From Ketobacter sp. MCCC 1A13808 (GTDB lineage Bacteria; Pseudomonadota; Gammaproteobacteria; Pseudomonadales; Ketobacteraceae): 64,000 nt of DNA. Within the stretch, counting starts at the first letter, position 1. Every line of letters begins with the position of its first letter. Below are positions 9,627 through 17,750 of this stretch, piece after piece. A program made the position numbers and the translations under genes. The notes under the pieces are model-generated. The model was not told the origin of the DNA, ran no database searches, and saw nothing but the letters and a program-made list of their open reading frames with translations. The stretch spans positions 496,001 through 560,000 of the forward strand of contig NZ_VRKW01000003.1 of NCBI RefSeq assembly GCF_009746715.1, written 5' to 3'.

Positions 9627-9741
9627 TTTATCAATTGCAAGAAGGGATTTACCTTACGCACAGATGATCTGGCTGTGGTTAACTCGCACCTAAACTATAG
9701 TCGAATTTATGTACATCAAAAGATTTCTCAATTAGTCGACA

Positions 9742-9781
9742 CGCTAACGCTGGCAATTCCAATCTTTGCCCTTGTTATAAC
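9742..9781 (-). other. attC recombination site 2 (short form)
   Basis: A compact site. On the minus strand GTTATAACAAGGGCAAA pairs with TTGCCAGCGTTAGC around an 8-9-nt loop. Both ends carry GTTA/TAAC cores. It marks the far (left) end of the cassette run 9.7-17.0 kb. Confidence 0.6.
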
Positions 9782-9848
9782 TCGTTTGCTAGGCTGGTAC
9801 GAAAACCCCGTACATTTGGTAATAAAAATGGTTGCCGTTAGCGTAAGC

Positions 9849-10026
9849 CAAATTTAGAGACAGACTAAAATTCTTTTTAGAACAAGTAGCTAGTGGTCGA
9901 GCGCATTTGGATGTGACCGGTGGGGCAGGGGAGGCGTTCAATATAGTTAGTGCGGATGATGGGGCGCGAGATAAGGAAACCCTACACGTTTTGCAGAATA
10001 GCCGCCCCAGCAACACCTACGTATAA
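9849..10026 (+). pseudogene. Possible gene fragment without start codon
   Basis: Between attC 2 and attC 3 the plus frame reads 58 sense codons from after a stop at about 9846 to TAA 10024-10026, with protein-like composition (FFLEQVASGRAHLDVTGG, then AFNIVSADDGARDKETLHVL). No ATG, GTG or TTG with a ribosome-binding site precedes it. It could be the 3' end of a decayed cassette gene, or chance. I do not recognise it. The antisense frame over the same bases is less protein-like. Confidence 0.25.
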
Positions 10027-10050
10027 TAAACAACTATCCATTTGTTTCTC

Positions 10051-10121
10051 TCATACGCCCAGCTCAGCGGGCAATTGAAGTGCAGCGTAACTTGATCCGC
10101 TACAGCTGCTGGTATAATGCG
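10051..10121 (-). other. attC recombination site 3
   Basis: An imperfect palindrome in which AGCAGCTGTAGCGGATCAA pairs with TTGCCCGCTGAGCTGGGCG. It includes the shared motif GCAGCGTAACTTGATCCG (plus strand). The R' core is degenerate (GTATGA instead of GTTATGA). It lies directly after the stop of the kinase-like gene at 10124, as in a standard cassette. Confidence 0.6.
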
Positions 10122-10123
10122 AT

Positions 10124-10648
10124 TTATTGCACATTTTTATCAACAAAGCTATTTAACTCAGAAGTTGACCGAATGACATGTAGAGTTTTGTTTTTTGACA
10201 ATTCTTCCAATCTTTTCAAGAATCCATCATTCCAAAATCTTGGGCAAAGCTTCAATACTTTGTAGCTCTCTAGTGTTCCCTTTAACACGGAGCTTCCATC
10301 AGGCCAACCTTCTGGCTTTTTGAATAACCCTTTAATTAGTCGCTTCGTCACTAAACAATAGGTAATAAAGTAAGGCAACTCTATATAGATAATTGTGTCC
10401 GCAGCTTCAAGGCGCCTGTTGAAAGAATTCATTGAGCTTAATGGTCCAAAGCCTTCTATGATCCATTCGTCGAGTGATATAAGCTTTTCGTGGGCATCTT
10501 CATAACTCCTCCTATCCACCTCCTGGCCATTCTGTTTGTACAAAATTGAATCCAGGGCATACAACTTGATTCCTGTAGCTGACGCAAGTTTTCTACTTAA
10601 AGTGGACTTCCCATTAGCGGGCTTCCCTATAACCGCCACTTTCTTCAT
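10124..10648 (-). CDS. P-loop kinase-like protein (adenylate kinase/FlaR-type)
   Basis: 174 aa from the ATG at 10648, chosen because GGAGGAAC stands about 4 bases upstream; an upstream in-frame start at 10705 lacks this. Walker A is GKPANGKST near residue 8. Further typical features are LYALDSILYK, the LSLDEWIIEGFG strand and an R-rich lid region (RRLEAADTIIYIELP, KRLIKG). Such proteins are AAA_18/adenylate-kinase-like nucleotide kinases sometimes annotated as DNA topology modulation proteins. Substrate unknown. It is a cassette gene, with its attC at 10051-10121. Confidence 0.7.
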   Translation of the reverse strand: MKKVAVIGKPANGKSTLSRKLASATGIKLYALDSILYKQNGQEVDRRSYEDAHEKLISLDEWIIEGFGPLSSMNSFNRRLEAADTIIYIELPYFITYCLVTKRLIKGLFKKPEGWPDGSSVLKGTLESYKVLKLCPRFWNDGFLKRLEELSKNKTLHVIRSTSELNSFVDKNVQ

Positions 10649-10692
10649 TTTAGTTCCTCCATCTAGGACTATTACCCAGAGGCAGAAATAGA

Positions 10693-10715
10693 AAACCCGC
10701 CTCATGGGCGGGTTT
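10693..10715 (-). terminator. Hairpin with T-run, minus strand
   Basis: AAACCCGCC and GGCGGGTTT pair perfectly over 9 bp around CATGA, with TTCTATTTC following on the minus strand. It lies just upstream of the kinase-like gene, so it would stop read-through from the cassette to its right. The 150 bp between it and attC 4 show no gene. Confidence 0.65.
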
Positions 10716-10871
10716 GATAATTCAGTGACGCATTAACAATCCCACCATCCCTATGGAATGATGATGATAATTCGCGCTGTCTTTTGCGTAAGATTTAATT
10801 TCATTTCCGAATCCTGAGTGGCAGCTAATTAAAAGTCAAGTTAATGATTGATTTAGACGTGGGTGCTCAAG

Positions 10872-10921
10872 CATATAACGGGCAGAACTTAAGTGGTTCC
10901 ATTTCTTGGCTTGGTTATGTG
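10872..10921 (-). other. attC recombination site 4 (short form)
   Basis: On the minus strand it opens with ACATAACCAAGCCAAGAA and ends with TTCTGCCCGTTATATG. The arms pair imperfectly around a short loop. It lies 43 bp after the stop of the lipoprotein gene at 10964, consistent with a cassette end. Confidence 0.5.
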
Positions 10922-10963
10922 ATTGTTGCACTTAAAACGTTGATAATAAGAAAAAAACCGAAG

Positions 10964-11350
10964 CTACTGACAATTCGTATCAAGATTAACCCGTATCTCA
11001 GTTTGGTCCAAATACCCGAAATTGTTAAATTTATAAACTTTTCCTTCAGCGCACTTAATGGAAACTGAGGATGGGGTAGACCAGCTTAACTCCATACTGT
11101 CGATACTATCTGTTCTTAAATAATCAGAATCAGGCTCAATTTCTAGTGGACTTTTTCCGGCATTCAAAACATATATTCTATACACAAACGGCACTGTGGC
11201 ATCGTAGCCATACTTAACAATAGATATGTCTAAATTCCTATCATGACTAGAAATCGTTTTGATCACACTTGCTTCATAATTGTCAGGAGTACAGCCTGAC
11301 AAAAATATTGTTAATGCTAACGCAATACTATTTACCCATCGTTTTCGCAT
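10964..11350 (-). CDS. Small lipoprotein, possible immunity partner
   Basis: 128 aa. The N-terminus MRKRWVNSIALALTIFLSGC is a lipoprotein signal with the lipobox FLSGC, so the mature protein would start at Cys-20 and be membrane anchored. The rest is mainly beta-type sequence (DRNLDISIVKYGYDATVPFVYRIYVLN) with no family that I recognise. Its ATG lies inside the 3' end of the preceding toxin-like gene (overlap 11332-11350), so the two are coupled. By context it may protect against, or belong with, that toxin fragment, but this is inference only. Confidence 0.65.
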   Translation of the reverse strand: MRKRWVNSIALALTIFLSGCTPDNYEASVIKTISSHDRNLDISIVKYGYDATVPFVYRIYVLNAGKSPLEIEPDSDYLRTDSIDSMELSWSTPSSVSIKCAEGKVYKFNNFGYLDQTEIRVNLDTNCQ

Positions 11351-11511
11351 ATTCGATCCCGCTGTTTATAATCCCAGGGTCCACCATTTCGAACCATTTC
11401 GTAAAACCAGACATAATCGATTGGCCCTAAAACAAAACCAACTTGAGTTTTAGCTGCCCATATATTCATTTCAACACACGCCCCTGGAGGCATTGCTGGC
11501 AATCCCGCCAT
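11332..11511 (-). CDS. 59-aa fragment resembling a polymorphic toxin (type 44-like)
   Basis: The ORF runs from ATG 11511 to TAA 11332. It reads MAGLPAMPPGACVEMN, then TQVGFVLGPIDYVWFYEMV and RNGGPWDYKQRDRICENDG. The FYxMVRNGGPWDYKQ segment is the core motif of bacterial polymorphic toxins of the type 44 class. Those domains normally continue further after PWDYK, so this copy seems truncated. No export or delivery domain is present. It overlaps the following lipoprotein gene and starts within TAATG, so it is part of a coupled series. It may be an orphan toxin tip mobilised as a cassette, or simply a remnant. Confidence 0.5.
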   Translation of the reverse strand: MAGLPAMPPGACVEMNIWAAKTQVGFVLGPIDYVWFYEMVRNGGPWDYKQRDRICENDG

Positions 11512-11545
11512 TATATTCTCCTATTTAAATCGCTAGCTGCAAAAA

Positions 11546-11629
11546 TCATAACGTCGGCATCATGGGAGCCAGCGGTGTGGAGCCAATTGTGGTGCGCGTA
11601 GTTGGCTTCCTGTAAATGCACTAGTTGAC
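11546..11629 (-). other. attC-like site 5
   Basis: On the minus strand it opens GTCAACTAGTGCATT, and GGAAGCCAAC pairs with the GGCTCC/GCTGGCTCCC region. It ends GACGTTATGAT. It shares with the other sites the inner pattern GCGCGTAGTTGG (plus strand). The R'' core is degenerate (GTCAACTAG), and one minus-strand frame reads through it, so it may be an inactive site. Confidence 0.45.
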
Positions 11630-11633
11630 TTTT

Positions 11634-11907
11634 ATTTTCGATGCCAGGAAACACCATAGCGATTGAAAACTTAATACGTGATTCTGATTTGTTACTTGAT
11701 TCAGTCTTCCCTTCAGCACCTATTTCAATAGACGCAATAGATATTTTTTTGCCCCTGCCTTACCCTGCTCACCTGCTCGATTTCTTCTTGACTAGGCTTG
11801 TCGCTGATCTATTCCTTTTTCTCATACTCACTACCTTCCCAAAACGAACTCAAAAAGGAATCTAAGAAATACACTTTCACGTTAGAACAATCCTTGCCTA
11901 AAAACAT
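11634..11907 (-). pseudogene. Decayed cassette gene
   Basis: Translation can begin at ATG 11905-11907, immediately after the R' core of attC 6, and gives MFLGKDCSNVKVYFLD and then ending EYEKKE before a TAG. The same frame resumes as ISDKPSQEEIEQVSRV. A shift at an A7 run then gives ISIASIEIGAEGKTE and ESRIKFSIAMVFPG. One stop plus one frameshift would restore a single 90-residue protein. I do not recognise it. This may be over-reading of a non-coding cassette. Confidence 0.3.
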
Positions 11908-12023
11908 AACGCCCCTGTCAGTGGACAAGTGGAGTGGAACGTTTTTTATGGTAAGAGGAGCGCAGCGACAAACCATAAAAAACGCGGAACGTAGCTTGGT
12001 CCACTGCACAGGGGCGTTATATG
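11904..12023 (-). other. attC recombination site 6
   Basis: The clearest attC-like site of the window. The outer arms ATAACGCCCCTGT and ACAGGGGCGTTAT pair perfectly. The inner arms TTTTTTATGGT and ACCATAAAAAA also pair, and between them lie the shared motifs GTGGACAAGTGGAGTGG and GCGGAACGTAGCTTGGTCCAC. It separates the decayed cassette from the ccdAB-like pair. Confidence 0.8.
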
Positions 12024-12082
12024 CTTGATGCACAATAGAAATGCGCATACACTATCTGCATTACCGTACTGGACAAATAGCC

Positions 12083-12328
12083 ATGCAGCAAGCATTTGAC
12101 ACCCAAGCCCCTAAAAAGCCAACAAATGTCAGCATAAACAGTGACTTACTGACAAAAGCCAAGGCTTTGAAAATTAACCTTTCAGCCACCCTTGAAGAAG
12201 CTCTAATAGAGTTAGTTAGCGCAAAGCAAAGGGAGCTATGGAAACAAGAAAACCAGAACGCTATTGCGGCATACAATCAACTGATTGAAGAAAACGGTAC
12301 TTTCAGTGATGACTTGAGGGCTTTTTAG
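12083..12328 (+). CDS. ccdA: CcdA-type antitoxin
   Basis: 81 aa from the ATG at 12083; an earlier in-frame ATG at 12041 would add 14 residues that do not fit the family. The N-terminal half PTNVSINSDLLTKAKAL is the ribbon-helix-helix DNA-binding part. The C-terminal half (WKQENQNAIAAYNQLIEENG, then FSDDLRAF) is the CcdB-binding tail, with the conserved W...N..AI..YN...E..G pattern. It should bind CcdB and repress its own promoter. It lies on the plus strand, opposite to the cassette direction. Confidence 0.9.
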   Translation: MQQAFDTQAPKKPTNVSINSDLLTKAKALKINLSATLEEALIELVSAKQRELWKQENQNAIAAYNQLIEENGTFSDDLRAF

Positions 12329-12645
12329 TGGCGCAGTTCGTTGCCTATAAAAATCCCAATAGCAGAACAAAGAAGCTGTTTCCATACCTTCTGGATATTC
12401 AATCCAATCTACTGGACGACATTCGCACCACTATCGTTATCCCATTAAGTCCAGAATCTTTATCTGGCAATGCAGCTATCTCGAAACTTTGCCCAAAGAT
12501 AGATATCGAGGGAAAGGTTTTTGTCGCTATGACTCAACAAATCGCTGGCGTTGATAGATCTACTCTTGGGAAAGAAGCGTATGACCTTTCAACTTATCGC
12601 TCAGAAATAATTGCAGCGCTGGATTTCATTGTTTCGGGCATATAA
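12328..12645 (+). CDS. ccdB: CcdB-type gyrase toxin
   Basis: 105 aa beginning with GTG at 12328, which overlaps the last base of the ccdA stop. MAQFVAYKNPNSRTKKLFPYLLDIQ, and then the C-terminal STYRSEIIAALDFIVSGI, match CcdB. CcdB poisons DNA gyrase through its C-terminal W-G-I or similar end; here the last residues are SGI, without the tryptophan before them (FIVSGI), so potency is uncertain. The stop lies in attC 7. Confidence 0.9.
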   Translation: MAQFVAYKNPNSRTKKLFPYLLDIQSNLLDDIRTTIVIPLSPESLSGNAAISKLCPKIDIEGKVFVAMTQQIAGVDRSTLGKEAYDLSTYRSEIIAALDFIVSGI

Positions 12646-12684
12646 TGCCGGGCAACAGCGACCGACTGCTTGCGCTTGTTATGA
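12641..12684 (-). other. attC recombination site 7 (short form)
   Basis: On the minus strand TTCATAACAAGCGCAAGCAG pairs imperfectly with CGCTGTTGCCCGGCATTATA around a 4-6-nt loop. It overlaps the stops of ccdB (plus) and of the 12679-13113 gene (minus). In direction it belongs to the latter. Confidence 0.6.
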
Positions 12685-13113
12685 ATTTTTAGCGTACAAA
12701 CACTTTCCCTTTCGATAATGGGAAGGCGATAGTCTTTTAATTGTATCAAATTCTTCTTTGTAGCTTTTCACATTCCATTCCCAAGCCTCTTGGATTTCAT
12801 AATGCTTATCGTACAACAGCCAAATCAATCTATCCCAGTCGTAGTTTGTAGCCTTTGGCACCATTGTAACTACACTTCCAGGCTTACCGCTCGGTCTATT
12901 CCCCTTTACTTGATAGCGGATGGTTTTAAACACAAAATCACTGCCTTTTGATACTGCGGTTTTATCTTGCATGAATTCAGAATATTCATCTTCTGTCATG
13001 CCCACCATCATTGCAGCATCATATTCCGAAAGCGATGCTGTGATTTGAGGCGCAACACCGTATCTTTCTTGCCATTCAAGGGTGACTTTTACTAGTTTCT
13101 CGCGGAGCACCAA
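12679..13113 (-). CDS. Cassette protein with PD-(D/E)XK-like motif
   Basis: 144 aa. The N-terminal part (LEWQERYGVAPQITASLSEYDAAMM) is helical. A central YQVKGNRPSGKPGS resembles the (E/Q)xK strand of PD-(D/E)XK-type nuclease folds, followed by the strand-helix YDWDRLIWLLYDKHYEIQEAWEW. Many restriction-like cassette proteins look like this, but no catalytic assignment is safe. The gene stands alone in its cassette, with attC 7 at its stop. Unrecognised otherwise. Confidence 0.6.
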   Translation of the reverse strand: MVLREKLVKVTLEWQERYGVAPQITASLSEYDAAMMVGMTEDEYSEFMQDKTAVSKGSDFVFKTIRYQVKGNRPSGKPGSVVTMVPKATNYDWDRLIWLLYDKHYEIQEAWEWNVKSYKEEFDTIKRLSPSHYRKGKCLYAKNS

Positions 13114-13126
13114 TTTACCTCATATT

Positions 13127-13238
13127 TCATAACGCCTTGCACACCAGCCCAGTTGCGACGTACAAATATCTGGTAAAAGCGCAGCGACCGCATATTTGTG
13201 CGGCGTAACTGGGTCTGCGTGCTGCAACTTGTTATAGC
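13127..13238 (-). other. attC recombination site 8
   Basis: On the minus strand it begins CTATAACAAGTTGCAGCACG and ends GTGTGCAAGGCGTTATG. Inner arms ACAAATAT and ATATTTGT pair, and the shared motif GCGGCGTAACTGGGTC is present. It lies directly after the stop of the small membrane protein gene at 13232. It fixes the array direction: TAACAAG first, GGCGTTA last, as in other chromosomal integrons. Confidence 0.8.
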
Positions 13239-13660
13239 TTTGATTGATTAAATATTGACAATAAAACTATCGCAATAATTATCCAGAGAATTAGATTTTT
13301 TAGAAATTGGCTTGAACTCGATTGAGCCGTATCAGCACCACCCAATTCTTCAATGCGATCAGACATGGCTTGAGCGTCAAAGTACCGGAGATAATACGAG
13401 GAATGGGAGATCTGAATCAAGGCTATTACTCCGCCAGCGAATAACGCACCAGCTAGAGCACTCAAGAACAAATCAAATTTATAGCTCTTCCAGGATATTT
13501 CAGGATCGATATAGATATATACTCCAATTAACAAAGCAATAAATACGAAAAATATAGCAATATATCTATATTTTTTCTTATGGGAATTTTCATTATCGAG
13601 ATATCGTTGACACGCAATTAGAACACTCTTCTCTCTAAGCTCAACGCTATTTATTTCCAT
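13232..13660 (-). CDS. Small membrane protein, unknown
   Basis: 142 aa. Three hydrophobic segments are visible: YIAIFFVFIALLIGVYIYI (about 31-49), LFLSALAGALFAGGVIALI (about 64-83) and LILWIIIAIVLLSIF near the C-terminus. Between the second and third is a soluble stretch (YLRYFDAQAMSDRIEELGG). No family recognised. It is a single gene in its cassette, with attC 8 at its stop. Confidence 0.7.
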   Translation of the reverse strand: MEINSVELREKSVLIACQRYLDNENSHKKKYRYIAIFFVFIALLIGVYIYIDPEISWKSYKFDLFLSALAGALFAGGVIALIQISHSSYYLRYFDAQAMSDRIEELGGADTAQSSSSQFLKNLILWIIIAIVLLSIFNQSKL

Positions 13661-13689
13661 TTTGATTCCTAAATATTGGCACTTAGATG

Positions 13690-13753
13690 CTATAACGCCT
13701 GGCTCTGGGGCTGTATGAAGCGAAGCGCAATGCAGTCCCTAGCAGCCACTTGT
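13690..13753 (-). other. attC recombination site 9, split by the insertion sequence
   Basis: On the minus strand this part ends CAGCCCCAGAGCCAGGCGTTATAG, and its other arm starts ACAAGTGGCTGCTAGGGACTG. The missing R'' core ATTTAACAAG is found at 14971-14980 on the far side of the insertion. Joining the two at the repeated CTTGT/ACAAG gives one complete attC of about 70 bp, belonging to the DGQHR cassette. Confidence 0.7.
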
Positions 13754-14970
<1,217 letters not shown>

Positions 14971-14984
14971 CTTGTTAAATGCTT

Positions 14985-15944
14985 TTATGCAGCAGAACAT
15001 AGCATTGTTAATTTTTCTGGCCATCTCTTGTACAAATTCCTTACATTTGTAGATTCAGAACTTAAAACCTGAATGAGTACAAAATTTAAATTCACTATAT
15101 CTCGGCAGGCAGAAAAAAAATTATAAGTCTCTCGAGATTCTTTCCAAATATGAAAGGAAAGATCTTCTTGTGCATTCCACTTAGTCATCATAGAAACGAT
15201 TTTCTCAGCTTTTATGGAACATTTACCATATGGATACCAAGAATCGTGCTCCTGGCGATAGTTAACCGAATTTCTAAAATGTGAAAGGTAGCTGCCATTA
15301 GTCAGTCTACCGTTATCCGTAATAATATCGATTAAATCACTTATTTTTGCTGATACCTGCTGCTTTCTAGAATTCAATCCAGTCACGTTCAGAATATTTT
15401 TGCTCACTTCATTTAAGCAATCTATAAGTGTTCGCCACGTGTCCTCGTGTGTGTTGTTCATTTTTTTAAGCTTTAAAATTCTATTACTCTGATCATACGT
15501 ACCAGAAAAATAACCGGCCTCTGGTTTAATTAGGTTACTCAGTCCAATCGCTTGCCCAAAGGAATTAAGCTGTGTCACGTGGCCTCTTTCGAGCTGACTA
15601 CAGGAATAGCCAAAACAGCGCATTATCGAATGTGCTGAAAAAAAAGCCGCATAATATGATTTAATCGCAATCCACCCGAAAGATTTAGGTAACGTCGAAC
15701 TCTTCTGTATGTGCTGCATTGTCTCAAACGATGCGGCAGCCATTCTACATATATCGAATGCCATCATATTATGAAACGAAAACTCATTGTTGACTTCGAT
15801 TACTATAGACTTATTCGTCGGTACATCTCGAACAATATAGTTTCCAGAAGAGACCCACTTTTTGAACTCCACACAATGATCAGAAATCTCGTTTTCTAGT
15901 AGACCTTGGAGCAGTAGCGGCCTTAGCATCTCATAGTGCTTCAT
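14985..15944 (-). CDS. HEPN-like partner of the DGQHR protein
   Basis: 319 aa, mostly helical. The stretch IAIKSYYAAFFSAHSIMRCFG resembles the YYAxFHAA helix of HEPN-fold proteins. A later SHFRNSVNYRQEHDSW could be the second HEPN helix, although the exact R-x4-6-H spacing is not met. Its ATG overlaps the stop of the DGQHR gene (TAATG at 15944), so they form a two-gene unit. The stop lies next to the R'' core of the split attC 9. Function unknown; a nucleic-acid-targeting role with its partner is inference. Confidence 0.55.
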   Translation of the reverse strand: MKHYEMLRPLLLQGLLENEISDHCVEFKKWVSSGNYIVRDVPTNKSIVIEVNNEFSFHNMMAFDICRMAAASFETMQHIQKSSTLPKSFGWIAIKSYYAAFFSAHSIMRCFGYSCSQLERGHVTQLNSFGQAIGLSNLIKPEAGYFSGTYDQSNRILKLKKMNNTHEDTWRTLIDCLNEVSKNILNVTGLNSRKQQVSAKISDLIDIITDNGRLTNGSYLSHFRNSVNYRQEHDSWYPYGKCSIKAEKIVSMMTKWNAQEDLSFHIWKESRETYNFFSACRDIVNLNFVLIQVLSSESTNVRNLYKRWPEKLTMLCSAA

Positions 15945-16912
15945 TACAGCGTAAATTCAGATTTAATGTTGTTTTCCAGGTAATCAGATATTGCTTTATA
16001 GGAAGTTCCAGGGTTATTAAGCTTCGCTGGTTTTATCCTTGAAAACATGCCCTCCATAACAGCATAAAAATTATCCACTGTGTAATCGGCACCGTATTTA
16101 TCTTTTAACTTTGACGCCGATATTGGAAAGAAGCTTGAAACGGCGCGAAAAACAACGGAACCTAGCAATGTATCTTCACACCCGATTTCTTCAAAACCAG
16201 ATTTCATAGCAGAGAAATAGCTGTTCAATATCGAATATATTTCTTCCGCATCCTTTTCTCTAAAAAGTCCAAACAAGGGTTTTATAGAATTATTAAATGT
16301 CACTCGAGTTATTTTCTTCTTGGCTCTAGATGCAGCAGAAAACTTATTTAGGAAAACGCTATCCGCATCATTGTTAAATAAATCAAATACTTCTCGAAGA
16401 AGGTTCTCTTCATCATTTTCATACTCAGCTAGCTTTTTTATATCCAGAAGCAGCTCATTTGGAACTCCTCGCTGTTTTGAATTTATATCAATGAATAATC
16501 TCGACTCGTCTCGACGAGTAAGCTCATTGTATATAACCACAGGGATTCGAAGGCTTGATTCTGCAATAGAAAATCCATAAACCCTGTGCTGACCATCTAG
16601 AATTAGGAAAGCCTTCGGGGTGTCGTTGAACTCTACCGTTTTTCCCTTTCCGATAATCCTTAGATCAGCTTCGTCTTGTGCAGATAATATTATTGCGCTA
16701 GGAATTGTTCCAAGCCCAGAGTCAATATACTTAGCAATTTCTTGTGCTCGCTTTTTATCCAAGACTCGTTGAAACCCCTTTACAGGGTCATCATCTCTAG
16801 TAGTTACGAAGCAACATCTTGCCAATACATCGCTAGGAATAGTACACGTATAAAACTTATGACGCCCTTGAGTCACTTGGCTAATAGAATATCTATGTTT
16901 TTTCTCTGTCAT
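15944..16912 (-). CDS. DGQHR-domain protein (DndB-like)
   Basis: 322 aa. The signature LILDGQHRVYGF near residue 108 is followed by VVIYNELTRRDESRLFIDINSKQRGVP, diagnostic of the DGQHR/ParB-like family that includes DndB, the regulator of DNA phosphorothioation. Such proteins often occur in defence islands. No dnd or ssp genes are visible nearby. It is the first gene after the attI-like core at 16956-16963 and is co-translated with the helical protein downstream. Two genes in one cassette of about 2 kb is unusually large. Confidence 0.8.
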   Translation of the reverse strand: MTEKKHRYSISQVTQGRHKFYTCTIPSDVLARCCFVTTRDDDPVKGFQRVLDKKRAQEIAKYIDSGLGTIPSAIILSAQDEADLRIIGKGKTVEFNDTPKAFLILDGQHRVYGFSIAESSLRIPVVIYNELTRRDESRLFIDINSKQRGVPNELLLDIKKLAEYENDEENLLREVFDLFNNDADSVFLNKFSAASRAKKKITRVTFNNSIKPLFGLFREKDAEEIYSILNSYFSAMKSGFEEIGCEDTLLGSVVFRAVSSFFPISASKLKDKYGADYTVDNFYAVMEGMFSRIKPAKLNNPGTSYKAISDYLENNIKSEFTL

Positions 16913-16955
16913 AATAACTCTCTATTTTCCGATTATTTGCACGAGGCGTTTCCGG

Positions 16956-17351
16956 CATTTAACATCCCTATTCAACCACCAAATTCCATATATCCGGTAA
17001 AATACCCAGATAAAAAATCCCAGTCTGCAATCCAACACAGCCCAAAGCCGCAAAGAAATACAGCCTAGATTCACCTATCCATTTCGAATTTAAAACTAGT
17101 GATTCAATAAACCACCGTGATCCCTTATCAGCAGAAAACGGCTGGACAACACACACTCAGCGCACTAAATAATAGCCACATTAAATATAGTTGAAAACCC
17201 ATAATAGTCATAAAAGTAAAAAATGTACCGACTACTCAGCTATATACGATTCAGAGTGTAAAGCAGATAGGAGTTGGGGGAGGGGAGAGGGGAAACTCAG
17301 ATAAAACAGACAAACTACAACCCCGAGTTCGCGAAAAGATTGCAGTTTGCC
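16956..17351 (-). other. Leader block B: attI-like core plus conserved upstream sequence
   Basis: A gene-free stretch (16913-17388). On the minus strand it consists of a hairpin, about 150 bp without counterpart (17160-17310, containing a G-rich run GGAGTTGGGGGAGGGGAGAGG on plus), then about 200 bp homologous to leader block A, ending at GATGTTAAATG. The DGQHR gene starts 44 bp further. A 62-codon minus-strand frame (16968-17156) covers the block but is not clearly conserved in copy A. I interpret it as an attI-type entry point; no integrase gene is next to it. Confidence 0.55.
17309..17349 (-). terminator. Hairpin after fmdB
   Basis: CAAACTGCAA and TTGTAGTTTG pair over 10 bp with one mismatch around a 19-nt loop, followed on the minus strand by TCTGTTTTATC. 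It stands 40 bp after the fmdB stop, in the same place as the hairpin after the 1426-4653 gene. It probably ends the amide operon. Confidence 0.55.
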
Positions 17352-17388
17352 CTTGTACACTTATAAAACTATTGCGAGCACCACGGTC

Positions 17389-17739
17389 CTAGTGGCTAAT
17401 CATCCACGGTCGCATGGAAGGAAAAAACTTATCCCCCTGCGCTGTATACATCAGTTTTGAATTCTTTTTCTTATGATCACTGCAACCACAGCCCCCATCG
17501 GCTTTTGATACCGATCGGGTTTTGTTGGTTGAAACAATCGGTTCGTGTTGCGCTTTTTCGTTGGTTTGGAACGCCTTGCGGCGCTCCGGTGCCATGGCCA
17601 GGATTTCCGGTGCGATCATGATGACCCGGGCCGAAGGCAATCCGCATTGCGGGCAGGCACAGGGTTTGTCGTGTTCGTCCAGGGTGGCCAGTTCAAAGAA
17701 CACGCCGTGATCCTTACATTTGTAATCATATACAGGCAT
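17389..17739 (-). CDS. fmdB: FmdB-family zinc-ribbon protein
   Basis: 116 aa. MPVYDYKCKDHGVFFELATLDEHDKPCACPQCG is the FmdB zinc ribbon (one Cys-x-Cys-like knuckle and one CPQCG). It is followed by a longer tail with a second cysteine group, GGCGCSDHKKK. FmdB accompanies formamidase in Methylophilus and has been suggested to regulate amide genes. Here it is the last gene of the minus-strand operon, 11 bp after fmdA. Metal binding is likely; the regulatory role is by analogy. Confidence 0.85.
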   Translation of the reverse strand: MPVYDYKCKDHGVFFELATLDEHDKPCACPQCGLPSARVIMIAPEILAMAPERRKAFQTNEKAQHEPIVSTNKTRSVSKADGGCGCSDHKKKNSKLMYTAQGDKFFPSMRPWMISH

Positions 17740-17750
17740 GGGCTTTCTCC

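Noticed and set aside
9789-10016. Minus-strand 75-residue frame between attC 2 and 3
   Set aside because: Composition is that of a shadow frame; the plus frame is more protein-like and even that is weak.
11641-11865. Plus-strand 74-residue frame
   Set aside because: Very hydrophobic and low-complexity composition, no ribosome-binding site, and the opposite strand shows better protein-like sequence.
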